Notes under the pieces: generated by a model
Database searches by the model: none
Seen by the model: the letters and a program-made list of their open reading frames with translations, nothing else
Told to the model about the DNA's origin: nothing
DNA from: Parasulfuritortus sp037439465
Lineage (GTDB): Bacteria > Pseudomonadota > Gammaproteobacteria > Burkholderiales > Thiobacillaceae
NCBI GenBank assembly: GCA_037439465.1
Contig: JBBIVX010000007.1
Span: 37,824 to 101,823 of the forward strand
Length of the DNA: 64,000 bases
Reading direction: 5' to 3'
Position numbers and translations under genes: made by a program
Shown: positions 26,859 through 36,002 of the stretch, piece by piece
Layout of the letters: each line of letters begins with the position of its first letter
Numbering within the stretch: the first letter of the stretch is position 1

Positions 26859-26891
26859 AACATACAATTCCCGATATATTTAGTCAACTAA
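26859..26891 (-). promoter_or_regulatory. isc promoter with overlapping IscR type-1-like site
   Basis: On the minus strand, TTGACT (-35, 26882-26887) is separated by 17 bases from TATGTT (-10, 26859-26864). The 25-base stretch at 26867-26891, reading TTAGTTGACTAAATATATCG followed by GGAAT, matches most positions of the type-1 IscR consensus (ATASYYGACTRWWWYAGTCRRSTAT) and covers the -35 box, ideal for repression. It overlaps the 3' end of cysE by 4 bases. Confidence 0.75.
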
Positions 26892-27640
26892 TCGACAATT
26901 TTATTCAGATACGCGGGATCGAAGCTGTCCGGCGTTTCCTGCATGGCCTCGCGGCCCGCGCCCAGGCGTTTGAGTTCGGCGATGATCCAATCGATGCGCT
27001 GGTCGGTCCTGGTGGAATGGTCGATCAGACCATGCACGGCCTTGACCATGGGGTCGTTCATGTCGGCGCCGATGCCATAGGCGGAGAAACCAAGCTTGTT
27101 GGCCGTCGCCTCCCGCGTCCTGGCCTGTTCGGCATCCAGTATGCGGGCGGGTATCCCGACTGCCGTCGCCCCCGCCGGCACATCCTTGACCACCACCGCA
27201 TTGGAACCGACCTTGGCGCCGGCGCCTAGGGTGATCGGCCCCAGCACCTTGGCGCCGGCGCCGATGATGACGCCCGCCTCGAGGGTAGGGTGGCGCTTGC
27301 CCTTCTGCCAGGAGGTGCCGCCCAGGGTAACACCATGGTAGAGGGTGCAGTCATCGCCGATTTCGGCGGTCTCGCCGATCACCACGCCCATGCCATGGTC
27401 GATGAACACCCGCCGGCCAATCCTGGCGCCGGGATGAATCTCGATGCCGGTCAGCCAGCGGGCGATATTGGATGACAGCCGTGCCAGCCACTTCAGGCCC
27501 AAGTCCCACAGCACATGCGAAACGCGGTGCCAGAGGATGGCGTGCAAGCCCGGATAGGTGGTCAACACCTCAAAGAAGGTGCGGGCCGCCGGGTCGCGCT
27601 CGAACACCACACCTATATCTTCGCGCAAACGCCGAAACAT
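26888..27640 (-). CDS. cysE: Serine O-acetyltransferase
   Basis: 250 residues. The N-terminal helical part ends near residue 65; the left-handed beta-helix follows with DHGMGVVIGETAEIGDDCTL and GVTLGGTSWQKGKRHPTLE (active-site His and acetyl-CoA loop). The tail ends YLNKIVD, which may interact with cysteine synthase. It makes O-acetylserine for cysteine synthesis, a logical partner to the adjacent desulfurase operon. Its stop codon lies inside the IscR-box region. Confidence 0.97.
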   Translation of the reverse strand: MFRRLREDIGVVFERDPAARTFFEVLTTYPGLHAILWHRVSHVLWDLGLKWLARLSSNIARWLTGIEIHPGARIGRRVFIDHGMGVVIGETAEIGDDCTLYHGVTLGGTSWQKGKRHPTLEAGVIIGAGAKVLGPITLGAGAKVGSNAVVVKDVPAGATAVGIPARILDAEQARTREATANKLGFSAYGIGADMNDPMVKAVHGLIDHSTRTDQRIDWIIAELKRLGAGREAMQETPDSFDPAYLNKIVD

Positions 27641-27698
27641 CAGACTGTCACACGGAAATCAAAGAGGAGGCCATTGTCGCAATTCCCGACTAGGCCAG

Positions 27699-28418
27699 TC
27701 AAATTTTGTTCATGGCATTGAGGATGCCGCGCCAAATGGCCACTTCTTCCCGCTCCAGCCCGGCCCGGGCAAAGAAGCGGCGCAGTCTGGGCATGAGGCG
27801 TTTGGGGCAGGCGGGATTGAGGAAACCAACGTCGATCAGTTTCTGCTCCATGGCCTGCATCAGCCGCTCGACGTCCTGGTGCTCCGCCCGCTGGAATGCG
27901 GGCAGAGCCAGGGGCACATCCTCCAGACTACACCGCAATTCATAAGCCACGACCTGCACCGCCGCGCCCAGGTTGAGGGAGGCATAATCGGCGTTGGCGG
28001 GGATGTTCAGCAGCCAGTCGCATTTCATCAGGTGTTCGTTGGCCAGGCCGAAGGTTTCCGAGCCAAACACCAGCGCCACCGGCGCGACCCTGGCCTGACT
28101 GAGCAACGCCGGCGCGGCCTGACGCGGGGTGTAGGCGGGATGCGGAAAATCACGCCGCCGCGAGGTGCAGGCCACCGACAGCACCACGCCATCCAGAGCC
28201 TCATCCAGTCCGGCGCAGACGACCGCCCCGTCGAGCACATCCACCGCGCCGGAGGCACGCGCCCGCGCCTCGCCATCGATGACGCAGCGCGGATCGACCA
28301 GATACAGGCGGGCGAGGCCCATCACCTTCATGGCTCGCGCCGCCGCGCCAATATTGCCGGGATGGCGGGTTTCCAGCAGCACGACCCGCAGATTGTCGAG
28401 AGTCGGTACCAGGTTCAA
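27699..28418 (-). CDS. trmJ: tRNA (cytidine/uridine-2'-O-)-methyltransferase TrmJ
   Basis: About 239 residues using a TTG at 28418. A GTG at 28463 would give 254 residues and overlap the divergent suhB start by 6 bases; I prefer the shorter form because family similarity begins at LDNLRVVLLETRHPGNIGAA. SPOUT knot motifs are VFGSETFGLANEHL and ADYASLNLGAAVQVVAYEL. The enzyme methylates the 2'-OH of tRNA position 32. It is upstream of and collinear with cysE (58-base gap). Confidence 0.92.
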   Translation of the reverse strand: MNLVPTLDNLRVVLLETRHPGNIGAAARAMKVMGLARLYLVDPRCVIDGEARARASGAVDVLDGAVVCAGLDEALDGVVLSVACTSRRRDFPHPAYTPRQAAPALLSQARVAPVALVFGSETFGLANEHLMKCDWLLNIPANADYASLNLGAAVQVVAYELRCSLEDVPLALPAFQRAEHQDVERLMQAMEQKLIDVGFLNPACPKRLMPRLRRFFARAGLEREEVAIWRGILNAMNKI

Positions 28419-28457
28419 GGTAAAATATCGTCCAGTTTCATCTCGCTCTTTAAAGCC

Positions 28458-29255
28458 ATGCACCCCATGCTCAACACGGCAGTCAAAGCCGCCCGGCGCG
28501 CCGGCGCCATCATCAACCGGGCCTCAAATAACCTGGACGGCCTAACCATCCAGGTCAAACAGGAAAATGACTTCGTCAGCGAGGTGGACCGTCAGGCCGA
28601 GCAGGCCATCATCGATACCCTGTTGCTGGCCTACCCCAAGCATGCGATTCTAGCCGAGGAGTCCGGCGTCAGCGGCGAATCCGACTATCAGTGGGTCATC
28701 GATCCGCTCGATGGCACCACCAATTTCCTGCATGGCTTTCCACAATATGCAGTGTCCATCGCCCTCCTGCACAAGGGGCAACTCGATCAAGCGGTGATCT
28801 TCGATCCCACCCGCAACGAATTGTTCACCGCCAGCAAAGGCGGCGGCGCCTTTCTCAATGACCGCCGCATCCGCGTTTCGCGGCGCGACAAACTGCGGGA
28901 TGCCCTGATCGGCACCGGCTTCCCTTTCCGCGACTTCACCCACCTCGACGCCTACGTCGCCATGTTCCGCGACCTCGTGCAGCAGACCTCCGGTCTGCGC
29001 CGGCCGGGTTCCGCCGCGCTCGATCTGGCCTGGGTGGCGAGTGGCCGCAGCGACGGCTTTTTCGAGATCGGGCTCAATACCTGGGATATCGCCGCCGGCT
29101 GCCTGCTCATCAAGGAGGCAGGAGGATTGGTGAGCGACTTTTCTGGCGAGGACGGTTATCTGCGATCGGGCCATATCGTGGCCGCCAACCCCAAGCTGTT
29201 CGCCCAACTTCTGCAATCCCTCACCGCCCATGTCACCCCGGCATTAATAGGCTGA
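28458..29255 (+). CDS. suhB: Inositol-1-monophosphatase family protein SuhB
   Basis: 265 residues from the ATG at 28458. Metal-binding motifs are AEESG, VIDPLDGTTNFLHG and WDIAAGCLLIKEAGG, complete for a Li+-sensitive inositol monophosphatase. In Proteobacteria SuhB also joins the rRNA antitermination complex. It is divergent from trmJ with almost no gap, so the two promoters must overlap each other's coding starts. Confidence 0.96.
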   Translation: MHPMLNTAVKAARRAGAIINRASNNLDGLTIQVKQENDFVSEVDRQAEQAIIDTLLLAYPKHAILAEESGVSGESDYQWVIDPLDGTTNFLHGFPQYAVSIALLHKGQLDQAVIFDPTRNELFTASKGGGAFLNDRRIRVSRRDKLRDALIGTGFPFRDFTHLDAYVAMFRDLVQQTSGLRRPGSAALDLAWVASGRSDGFFEIGLNTWDIAAGCLLIKEAGGLVSDFSGEDGYLRSGHIVAANPKLFAQLLQSLTAHVTPALIG

Positions 29256-29364
29256 GGCGTCCCCGCCCCGCTTATTCCAGAGTGTCCATCAGGCCGTCCT
29301 GGGCGGTTTTGCCGTGACTCGAAAGGCGCGCCATCATCCCCCCGTCCTAACGGACAATCCGGGC

Positions 29365-30000
29365 TTATTTCATGGTCACTATGTAGTTTGCCAGAGCCGC
29401 CGCATCCTCACCGCTGAGTCGGCGGGCAATATTCGTCATGACCAGATCGACACGCTCCTTCCTGCCTTCCTGGTAGTGCTGTATTGATTCCAGGATATAG
29501 GACGGGCGTTGCCCAGCCAGCCGCGCCAGCTTCTCCGTGCCGTATCCGTTATCGCCGTGGCAGGCGCGACACGACAAGCCATACAACTGCCGCCCCTTGG
29601 CCACCAGTGCGGGCTGGGGCGGAGGCACCGACAGCACCGGCTGGCCGGCATAATAAACCGCGATATTGGCAAGGTCCTCCGCCTTGATCATCTTGATTAG
29701 GCTGCTCATGGACCGGCTGCGGCGGCGGCCGTCCGCGAACTTTTGCATCTGATCGAGCAGATAGACCGGGTTCTGGCCAGCCAGATTGGGGATGTGGCCA
29801 TAAGCGGCGTTGCCGGTCTCACCGTGGCAATTGGCGCAAAAAAAGGTGGCCTTTTTGCCCGCCTGACGCCCCTTCTCCAGCGCCCCAGGCGAGGCCAAGA
29901 GGCGCTGGAGATGCGCCGCCGGCTCTTCGGCAAGGGCCAGAGAACCTATCGCTCCATAAACAAACCCCAGCAACAACAGCCCTACGACACGTGCGGTCAT
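29365..30000 (-). CDS. Diheme cytochrome c (cytochrome c4-like)
   Basis: 211 residues from the ATG at 30000 (AGG at a suitable distance; a GTG at 30012 is possible). A signal peptide (to about residue 25) precedes two c-type domains, each with one CXXCH: CANCH and CRACH, with distal Met ligands likely in SMSSLIKMI and VMTNIARRL. The duplicated fold is typical of cytochrome c4, a periplasmic electron carrier to terminal oxidases or nitrite/nitrous oxide enzymes. It stands alone between suhB and mutS. Confidence 0.92.
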   Translation of the reverse strand: MTARVVGLLLLGFVYGAIGSLALAEEPAAHLQRLLASPGALEKGRQAGKKATFFCANCHGETGNAAYGHIPNLAGQNPVYLLDQMQKFADGRRRSRSMSSLIKMIKAEDLANIAVYYAGQPVLSVPPPQPALVAKGRQLYGLSCRACHGDNGYGTEKLARLAGQRPSYILESIQHYQEGRKERVDLVMTNIARRLSGEDAAALANYIVTMK

Positions 30001-30167
30001 GTGTATATGCACCTATTTCAGTCATTCAGCACTCTTGCAACAGCTCGAAGGATATAGGTGACTGTCGCGCTTGTCATCGCCCGCGCCTGCCGACCCGCCA
30101 TTTGCCGCCTGTGCGCCGCGCGAATACCGTTAAAATCGGGCATTGATCCTGTCATCGCCCTACCCGC

Positions 30168-32708
30168 TTGACGACCGACTTCGCCCAACACACGCCCATG
30201 ATGCAGCAATATTTGCGCATCAAGGCAGAGCACCCCGACCGGCTTTTGTTCTACCGCATGGGGGACTTTTACGAGCTGTTCTACGCCGACGCCGAACGGG
30301 CGGCGCGGCTGTTGGACATCACACTGACCACACGCGGCCAGTCGGCCGGCACGCCGATCAAGATGGCTGGCGTGCCTTATCATGCCTGTGAGTCCTATCT
30401 CGCCCGGCTGGTGAAGCTGGGCGAATCGGTGGCGATCTGCGAACAGATCGGCGACCCCAGGACCGCCAAGGGGCCGGTTGAACGGCGGGTGGTGCGCATC
30501 GTGACGCCGGGCACGCTAACCGACGATGTCCTTCTGGAGGGCAAGCGCGACACGGTCATGCTGGCCATCGCCGCCGGACGCAACCACCTTGCCCTGGCCT
30601 GGCTGACCCTATCCGCCGGCCGGCTGGCCGCCAAGGCGATCAAACCTGACCAATTGGGCGCCGAACTGGCCCGTCTCACCCCGGCCGAAATCCTGCTACC
30701 GGAAGGCTTCGCCTCGCCGGAACTCGCGCTCATAACGACGGCCATGGTGCGCCGTCCCGCCTGGCAATTCGACCCGGAGCGAGGTGAGCGCCTGCTCACC
30801 GAACACTTCGGCGTGCGCGACCTCGCCGCCTACGGCATCGCCGACCAGCCCCTCATCCAGGCCGCCGCCGGTCTGCTGCTGGACTATGCCCGCCAGACTC
30901 AACAGAGTGCCCTGCCGCATGTCACCGGCCTGACGCTGGAGGAGGACAGCGAATATGTGCGCCTGGACGCCGCCGCCCGCCGTACTTTGGAAATCAGCGA
31001 AACCCTGCGCGGCGAGCCCGAACCGACCTTGTTCTCGGAACTGGACCAGTGCGTCACCGGCATGGGCAGCCGCCTGCTCAAGCACTGGCTGCACCACCCG
31101 CTGCGTGATCGCCAGAAACTTGCCCGCCGCCTCGACGCCATCCAGGCCCTGATCGAGGCCCCGGACCGCGCCCGTGACACCCGCCGCGAGCTCAAGGGCA
31201 TGGCCGACCTGGAACGCATTGCCGCACGGATTGCCCTGCGCACTGCCCGGCCGCGCGACCTGTCCGGCCTACGTGACAGCCTGGCCCGTCTGCCCGCGTT
31301 GCGTGACCTGCTGGCGGATGCCGACGCTCTGGCCGACCTCGCCGGCCGGCTCGACTTCCCCGCCGCGCCCGGCGACCGGCTCGCCCGCGCGATCAAGGAC
31401 GAACCGGCCGTGGTCATCCGCGAAGGTGGCGTCATTGCCGACGGCTACGACCCCGAACTGGACGAACTGCGCGGCCTGCAGTCGAACAGCGGCGACTTCC
31501 TGATCCGCCTTGAGGCGCAGGAACGCGAGCGTACCGGGATTACCAATCTGCGCGTCGAGTACAACAAGGTCAGCGGCTTCTACATCGAGGTCAGCCGCGG
31601 CCAGGCCGACAAGGTGCCGGCCGACTACCACCGCCGCCAGACGCTGAAGAACGTCGAGCGCTACCTCACACCCGAGCTGAAGGAATTCGAGAACAAGTAC
31701 CTCTCCGCCTCCGAACGCGCCCTGGCCCGTGAGAAGCAGCTCTACGACCAGCTGCTCGACGACCTCGCGCCGCACATCCCCGACCTGCAGAGCGTCGCCC
31801 TCGCCGTCGCCAGCCTCGACGTGCTGGCCGCCCAGGCCGGGCTGGCCGTACTGCGCAATCACGTCCGGCCGGAGTTCAGCGATGAGTGGGGACTCACCAT
31901 CGAGTCCGGCCGCCATCCCGTGGTGGCGGCGCGGGTGGACAGCTTCATCGCCAACGACACACGGCTCGACCCCAGCCGGCGGATGCTGGTGGTCACCGGC
32001 CCCAACATGGGCGGCAAATCGACCTATATGCGCCAGACCGCGCTGATCGTGCTGCTGGCCTGCTGCGGGCTCTATGTGCCGGCCGAGCGGGCGACGATCG
32101 GGCCGGTGGACCAGATATTCACCCGCGTCGGCTCCTCCGACGACCTGGCCGGCGGGCGTTCGACCTTCATGGTGGAAATGACCGAGACGGCACAGATACT
32201 GCACCACGCCAGCGAGCATAGCCTGGTGCTGATGGACGAGATCGGCCGTGGCACCTCCACCTTCGACGGCGTCTCCATCGCCTGGTCCGTGGCCCGCCAC
32301 CTGGCCGAAAAGGTGCGCGCCTACACCCTGTTCGCCACCCACTATTTCGAGTTGACCCAGTTGGCACAGGAATACCGCAGCGTCGCCAACGTGCATCTCG
32401 ATGCCGTGGAGAGCAGCGGCCACCTTACCTTCCTGCACAGCGTCGAGGATGGCCCCGCCTCGCAAAGTTATGGCATCCAGGTCGCCAAGTTGGCGGGCGT
32501 GCCGCCGGCCGTGGTCAACGCCGCCCGGCGCAAGCTCTTCGAACTGGAAAACGCCGAGGTCGCCAGCCGCAGCCAGGGCGACCTGTTCGCGCCGACCGTG
32601 GAGGCAGAACCCTTGCCCGCGCTGGCGCGACTGACGGCGATCGACCCCGACCGTCTGTCACCGCGCGAGGCCCTCGACCTCGTCTATGAGCTCAAACGGC
32701 TGCTCTGA
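30168..32708 (+). CDS. mutS: DNA mismatch repair protein MutS
   Basis: 846 residues from a TTG at 30168; an ATG ten codons later is the alternative, but the first ten residues (TDFAQHTPMMQQY) align with the family. The mismatch-reading Phe-X-Glu is in FYRMGDFYELFYAD. Walker A GPNMGGKSTYM starts near residue 611, followed by DEIGRGTSTFDG and ATHYFELTQL. Recognises mispairs and recruits MutL. Its 3' end overlaps the convergent GGDEF gene by 25 bases. Confidence 0.98.
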   Translation: MTTDFAQHTPMMQQYLRIKAEHPDRLLFYRMGDFYELFYADAERAARLLDITLTTRGQSAGTPIKMAGVPYHACESYLARLVKLGESVAICEQIGDPRTAKGPVERRVVRIVTPGTLTDDVLLEGKRDTVMLAIAAGRNHLALAWLTLSAGRLAAKAIKPDQLGAELARLTPAEILLPEGFASPELALITTAMVRRPAWQFDPERGERLLTEHFGVRDLAAYGIADQPLIQAAAGLLLDYARQTQQSALPHVTGLTLEEDSEYVRLDAAARRTLEISETLRGEPEPTLFSELDQCVTGMGSRLLKHWLHHPLRDRQKLARRLDAIQALIEAPDRARDTRRELKGMADLERIAARIALRTARPRDLSGLRDSLARLPALRDLLADADALADLAGRLDFPAAPGDRLARAIKDEPAVVIREGGVIADGYDPELDELRGLQSNSGDFLIRLEAQERERTGITNLRVEYNKVSGFYIEVSRGQADKVPADYHRRQTLKNVERYLTPELKEFENKYLSASERALAREKQLYDQLLDDLAPHIPDLQSVALAVASLDVLAAQAGLAVLRNHVRPEFSDEWGLTIESGRHPVVAARVDSFIANDTRLDPSRRMLVVTGPNMGGKSTYMRQTALIVLLACCGLYVPAERATIGPVDQIFTRVGSSDDLAGGRSTFMVEMTETAQILHHASEHSLVLMDEIGRGTSTFDGVSIAWSVARHLAEKVRAYTLFATHYFELTQLAQEYRSVANVHLDAVESSGHLTFLHSVEDGPASQSYGIQVAKLAGVPPAVVNAARRKLFELENAEVASRSQGDLFAPTVEAEPLPALARLTAIDPDRLSPREALDLVYELKRLL

Positions 32709-34249
32709 GAGGCGTCGGCAAGCTCCAGCGCCTCCGCCGTCTCAACCCGGTTGCGCCCCTGTTGTTTGGCCGCGTACAAGGCCGCGTCCACCCGTCGCAA
32801 CAAGGCATCCGCTTCTTCCCCATCGCGCCACTGGGCGACGCCGAGGCTGATGGTTACCCCGGCCACCGTGCCAAAGTCGGCCCCGGCCACGGCGTTGCGG
32901 ATACGTTCCGCCGACTCGCGTGCCCCGGCCAGCACCGTCTCGGGCGACAACACGCAAAACTCCTCGCCGCCCCAGCGGTAGAGCGCATCGGCCGACCGTA
33001 CCTCGGCCCCGACGATCGTCGCCACAGCGCGCAGTACTTGGTCGCCCACGGCATGACCATGGCGATCGTTGATCTGCTTGAAATGGTCAATATCCAACAT
33101 GATGACGGACAACGGCCGACCATAACGCACGGCTTCAATCAAATGTCGAACGAAGTCTTCCTCGAAGCGGGCGCGGTTGCCGACATGTGTCAGGGTATCG
33201 GTGGTGGCCAGATCTTCCAGCTTTTTCAGCAAACGCCGCTCGCGGCGGTCGAAACGCAGGTGCAGGATCAGTAGCGCCACCAAAAGGCCCAGCGTGGCCA
33301 GCCAGGCGAGCAGGATGCGCTGACGCAGCGACGCCTGACGTGTCCGCAGCAGAGCATCCAGTTCCTGCGCGACCTGACCATGCAGGAGGCGAATGCTGCC
33401 GAGGGCCTGGCTACCCTGATCAAACAGCGCCAGTGCCTCCACACCCGACGGCCCGTTGCGCTCGATCCGGCCGGTGACGACAAGGAAATCGGCCAGCGCC
33501 CGCCGCACCTCGTCGCGACCGTCGTCCTGATGTTTAGCCAGAGTCGGCAGCACCGTCGCGTAGGCCCGTAGTTCAGTCTCGACCAGGTCGAGGGCGATAC
33601 GCACCCCCTCTCGGCGGCCAGTCATTTGCCGGCTGTCCTCGTCCGACCAGTGCTGCACGGCCACCAGGGCGGCCGCCTGGCTGCGCAGACGCCCCACCGC
33701 CTCGATCAGCCCGGGCAGACGCAAGGCCAGCAGGTTGGCCAGAAAATACGAGCCCGGCTCCCAGTCCTGCCCGAGGGTGGAGACATAGGCCGCGTCCTGC
33801 ATCCTGCCCTGCAGCTCCCTGACAAGCTGGTCTGCCTCATCGGCGACGGCCACCCGCTCCCCATCCGGAACCACCTGGCGTCGGGAAAAGTGCCGGAGCA
33901 TGGCGGCCTGGTCGAGGCGCAAACATGTCAAACCGCGGTAGTCACGCGTCTCCAGATGCCCGACTGCGTCCAGCAATTGGGCCGACAGCTCAAGCAGACG
34001 GGCATCGATCGCGGCATCCGGCACCTGGTTGCGGATCAGGCGCAAACCACGCATCTGCTGCACCAGGATGGCGACATCCTGTAGATGCAGGATGCACTGC
34101 GCCCCCGTCAGCTCGCGCTGCGTGGCCTGCTGTTGCCAATACAGCGGCTTGAGCACCAGGGCGGCAACGATCCCCAGTAGCGCCGCCGAGACAAGCGCTA
34201 ACAACACAAAACCCAGACGCCAATGGGAGCGCTTCCCGTTACCCGGCAT
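32684..34249 (-). CDS. Membrane diguanylate cyclase (GGDEF)
   Basis: 521 residues from the ATG at 34249, chosen for its GTGAGG ribosome site; the frame extends to 34342. Two membrane helices (about 12-34 and 310-330) enclose a helical periplasmic sensor of about 270 residues, without a family I can name. The cytoplasmic GGDEF domain has the active motif GGEEF at 427 and an RXXD inhibitory site (RSAD) at 418, so it should make c-di-GMP and be product-inhibited. Linked processes are unknown; the flagellar genes lie 11 kb away. Confidence 0.93.
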   Translation of the reverse strand: MPGNGKRSHWRLGFVLLALVSAALLGIVAALVLKPLYWQQQATQRELTGAQCILHLQDVAILVQQMRGLRLIRNQVPDAAIDARLLELSAQLLDAVGHLETRDYRGLTCLRLDQAAMLRHFSRRQVVPDGERVAVADEADQLVRELQGRMQDAAYVSTLGQDWEPGSYFLANLLALRLPGLIEAVGRLRSQAAALVAVQHWSDEDSRQMTGRREGVRIALDLVETELRAYATVLPTLAKHQDDGRDEVRRALADFLVVTGRIERNGPSGVEALALFDQGSQALGSIRLLHGQVAQELDALLRTRQASLRQRILLAWLATLGLLVALLILHLRFDRRERRLLKKLEDLATTDTLTHVGNRARFEEDFVRHLIEAVRYGRPLSVIMLDIDHFKQINDRHGHAVGDQVLRAVATIVGAEVRSADALYRWGGEEFCVLSPETVLAGARESAERIRNAVAGADFGTVAGVTISLGVAQWRDGEEADALLRRVDAALYAAKQQGRNRVETAEALELADASQSSRLSS

Positions 34250-34372
34250 CAGCGCCTCACTCCCGCGACTTCCGAGCGGCGTCGCGACGGCTTGTGGCCC
34301 CTCGTTGGCATCGCCATCCTTCCTTGGCATTTGCTGGCACAATCCGGTCAGTCATCGCCACGGACACCGACC

Positions 34373-34657
34373 ATGAAAACCCTGCACATCGATCCCGCCG
34401 AACTCGACCTCGACTTCAACGCTTGCTTGAAACTGGCCGAGGCCAATGCCAGACATCTGCTCGGCGAGGTGATGCTGCTGTCATTCTACGACCGCGACCG
34501 CAACCTGGAATCGCCCAACGGCGTCAGCGAATGTCACCAGGGCTGCAGCGTGCCGGGCTGGGTGGATTATGCGGCGAATCGCGGCGGCACGCTGATCGTC
34601 GATTTCGGCCACGGCCGCTTCGTGTTCTGTTTCATGCCACTTGCCGTGGCGTCCTGA
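34373..34657 (+). CDS. AF1514-like (DUF5619) small protein
   Basis: 94 residues from the ATG at 34373. Pattern LDFNACLKLAEANARHLLGE, LLSFYDRDRNLESP, a Cys pair (ECHQGC), and PGWVDYAANRGGTLIVDFG match the AF1514 family of unknown function, found scattered in anaerobes and sulfur/iron bacteria. No signal peptide. It overlaps the convergent histidine kinase gene by 26 bases. Family call by recollection of pattern, moderate confidence. Confidence 0.75.
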   Translation: MKTLHIDPAELDLDFNACLKLAEANARHLLGEVMLLSFYDRDRNLESPNGVSECHQGCSVPGWVDYAANRGGTLIVDFGHGRFVFCFMPLAVAS

Positions 34658-36002
34658 CCGCTTGCGACGGGAAACGCAGCGTCACCCCAAGGCCCTTGCC
34701 GTTCAGGCCGTCACCGAATTCGAGTTCGGCGCCATGCAATTCGGCGATGCGCCGGACGATGGAGAGACCGAGGCCGACGCCTTCCACGGCCTGTTGCTCG
34801 AAACGGTGAAAACGCAGCCCCAGTTTCGACCTTTCCGCGGCCGCCACGCCCGGCCCGTCGTCGGCCACCCTGAGGACGATGTCTGCGTCCTGACCGGCCA
34901 GGGAAAGGAGGACATGGCCGCCGCCGGGCACATAACGCAACGCGTTGTCGAGCAGGTTGCGGACCAGCACCCGCAGCAAATCGGGATTGCCGTTCAGATT
35001 CAGCGCGGGCTCGATGGTGGTTGCGAGATCGAGACCGCGCTCGACGGCAACGGCCCGCATTTCCCCGGCCGCCTCTTCGACGAGGTCGGACAGGGCAACG
35101 GCGGTCATCCCCGGTGCGGCCTGCGCCCCCTCCAGCCGGGCCAGAGTCAGCAGCTCCGCCACCAGATGCGTCATCCGGTCGGCACCATGCAGCGCCTTGC
35201 CGATGGCACCATGTACTTCGCGTCCGTCCGGCGCGCGTTGGGCAACCTGCAATTGCGCCTTCATCGCCGCCAGGGGGGTGCGCAATTCGTGGGCGGCATC
35301 ACTGGTGAAACGGCGCTCGTTTTCAAGGACTTGAGCGACACGGCCGAACAGCCGGTTCATGGTTAGCACCAAGGGCCTCAACTCCCGCGGCAGGTCGGTT
35401 TCGGGCAAGGCATCCAGCCGTTCCGGCGAGCGGGTGGCGAGGTCGGCCTCCAGCCCGCGCAGGGGGGCGAGACCACGACTAATGACCCAAGCCAGTACCA
35501 GCGACAGGATGGGCAGGCTGAAGAGATAGGGTTTCAAATTGACCCAGGCGATGTCAGTGGTCAATTCGTTGCGCAGGTGGAGGTCCAGCGCCGCCATGAC
35601 GTAATGCTGATTCTGGTCATCCGCCGCGGCGAAGGTGCGCCAATCGGTGCCGCCAAAGCGCAGCGCGGAATAGCCCTCCATGGCGACACCGGGTGGCCAG
35701 GCGCGCGGTGCCCCAGGTGAGCGCAGCAGCAGTTTGTCGCCGTCCGGACGGTGCTCCCAAATCTGGAATATCACATGCGGGTTGAAGTAATGTTCATCGA
35801 AATTGGGCGATTTGACCTCGTCATTGTCACCGGCATGCGCCAGTGCCAGCATGATGCGGGCGTACTGGACGAGTTGGCTGTTTATCAGCTCGTCGACCTC
35901 GTGCGAGGCCTCCCTATAGGCAAACCATCCCGTCAACAGGGCCGCGGCCAGGATGGATAGCAAGGTCAGCGTCAACAGCCTGAGCTGGATGGAGCGGAAC
36001 AT
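34632..36002 (-). CDS. Sensor histidine kinase, PmrB/QseC-like
   Basis: 456 residues. Helices at about 8-28 and 158-176 flank a periplasmic domain; HAMP-like region to 225; His238 in DAAHELRTPLAAMK; N box LLDNALRYVPGGG; G boxes VADDGPGVA and GVGLGLSIV. It shares a 1-base overlap with the response regulator gene upstream, so they form a pair. The short periplasmic domain and the PmrA-type box in the operon promoter favour a PmrB/QseC role (cationic peptides, metals or pH); the signal is inferred. Confidence 0.93.
   Translation of the reverse strand: MFRSIQLRLLTLTLLSILAAALLTGWFAYREASHEVDELINSQLVQYARIMLALAHAGDNDEVKSPNFDEHYFNPHVIFQIWEHRPDGDKLLLRSPGAPRAWPPGVAMEGYSALRFGGTDWRTFAAADDQNQHYVMAALDLHLRNELTTDIAWVNLKPYLFSLPILSLVLAWVISRGLAPLRGLEADLATRSPERLDALPETDLPRELRPLVLTMNRLFGRVAQVLENERRFTSDAAHELRTPLAAMKAQLQVAQRAPDGREVHGAIGKALHGADRMTHLVAELLTLARLEGAQAAPGMTAVALSDLVEEAAGEMRAVAVERGLDLATTIEPALNLNGNPDLLRVLVRNLLDNALRYVPGGGHVLLSLAGQDADIVLRVADDGPGVAAAERSKLGLRFHRFEQQAVEGVGLGLSIVRRIAELHGAELEFGDGLNGKGLGVTLRFPSQAVRTPRQVA

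Noticed and set aside
31269..32465. 398-codon frame antisense to mutS
   Set aside because: Lies fully within conserved MutS ATPase coding sequence.
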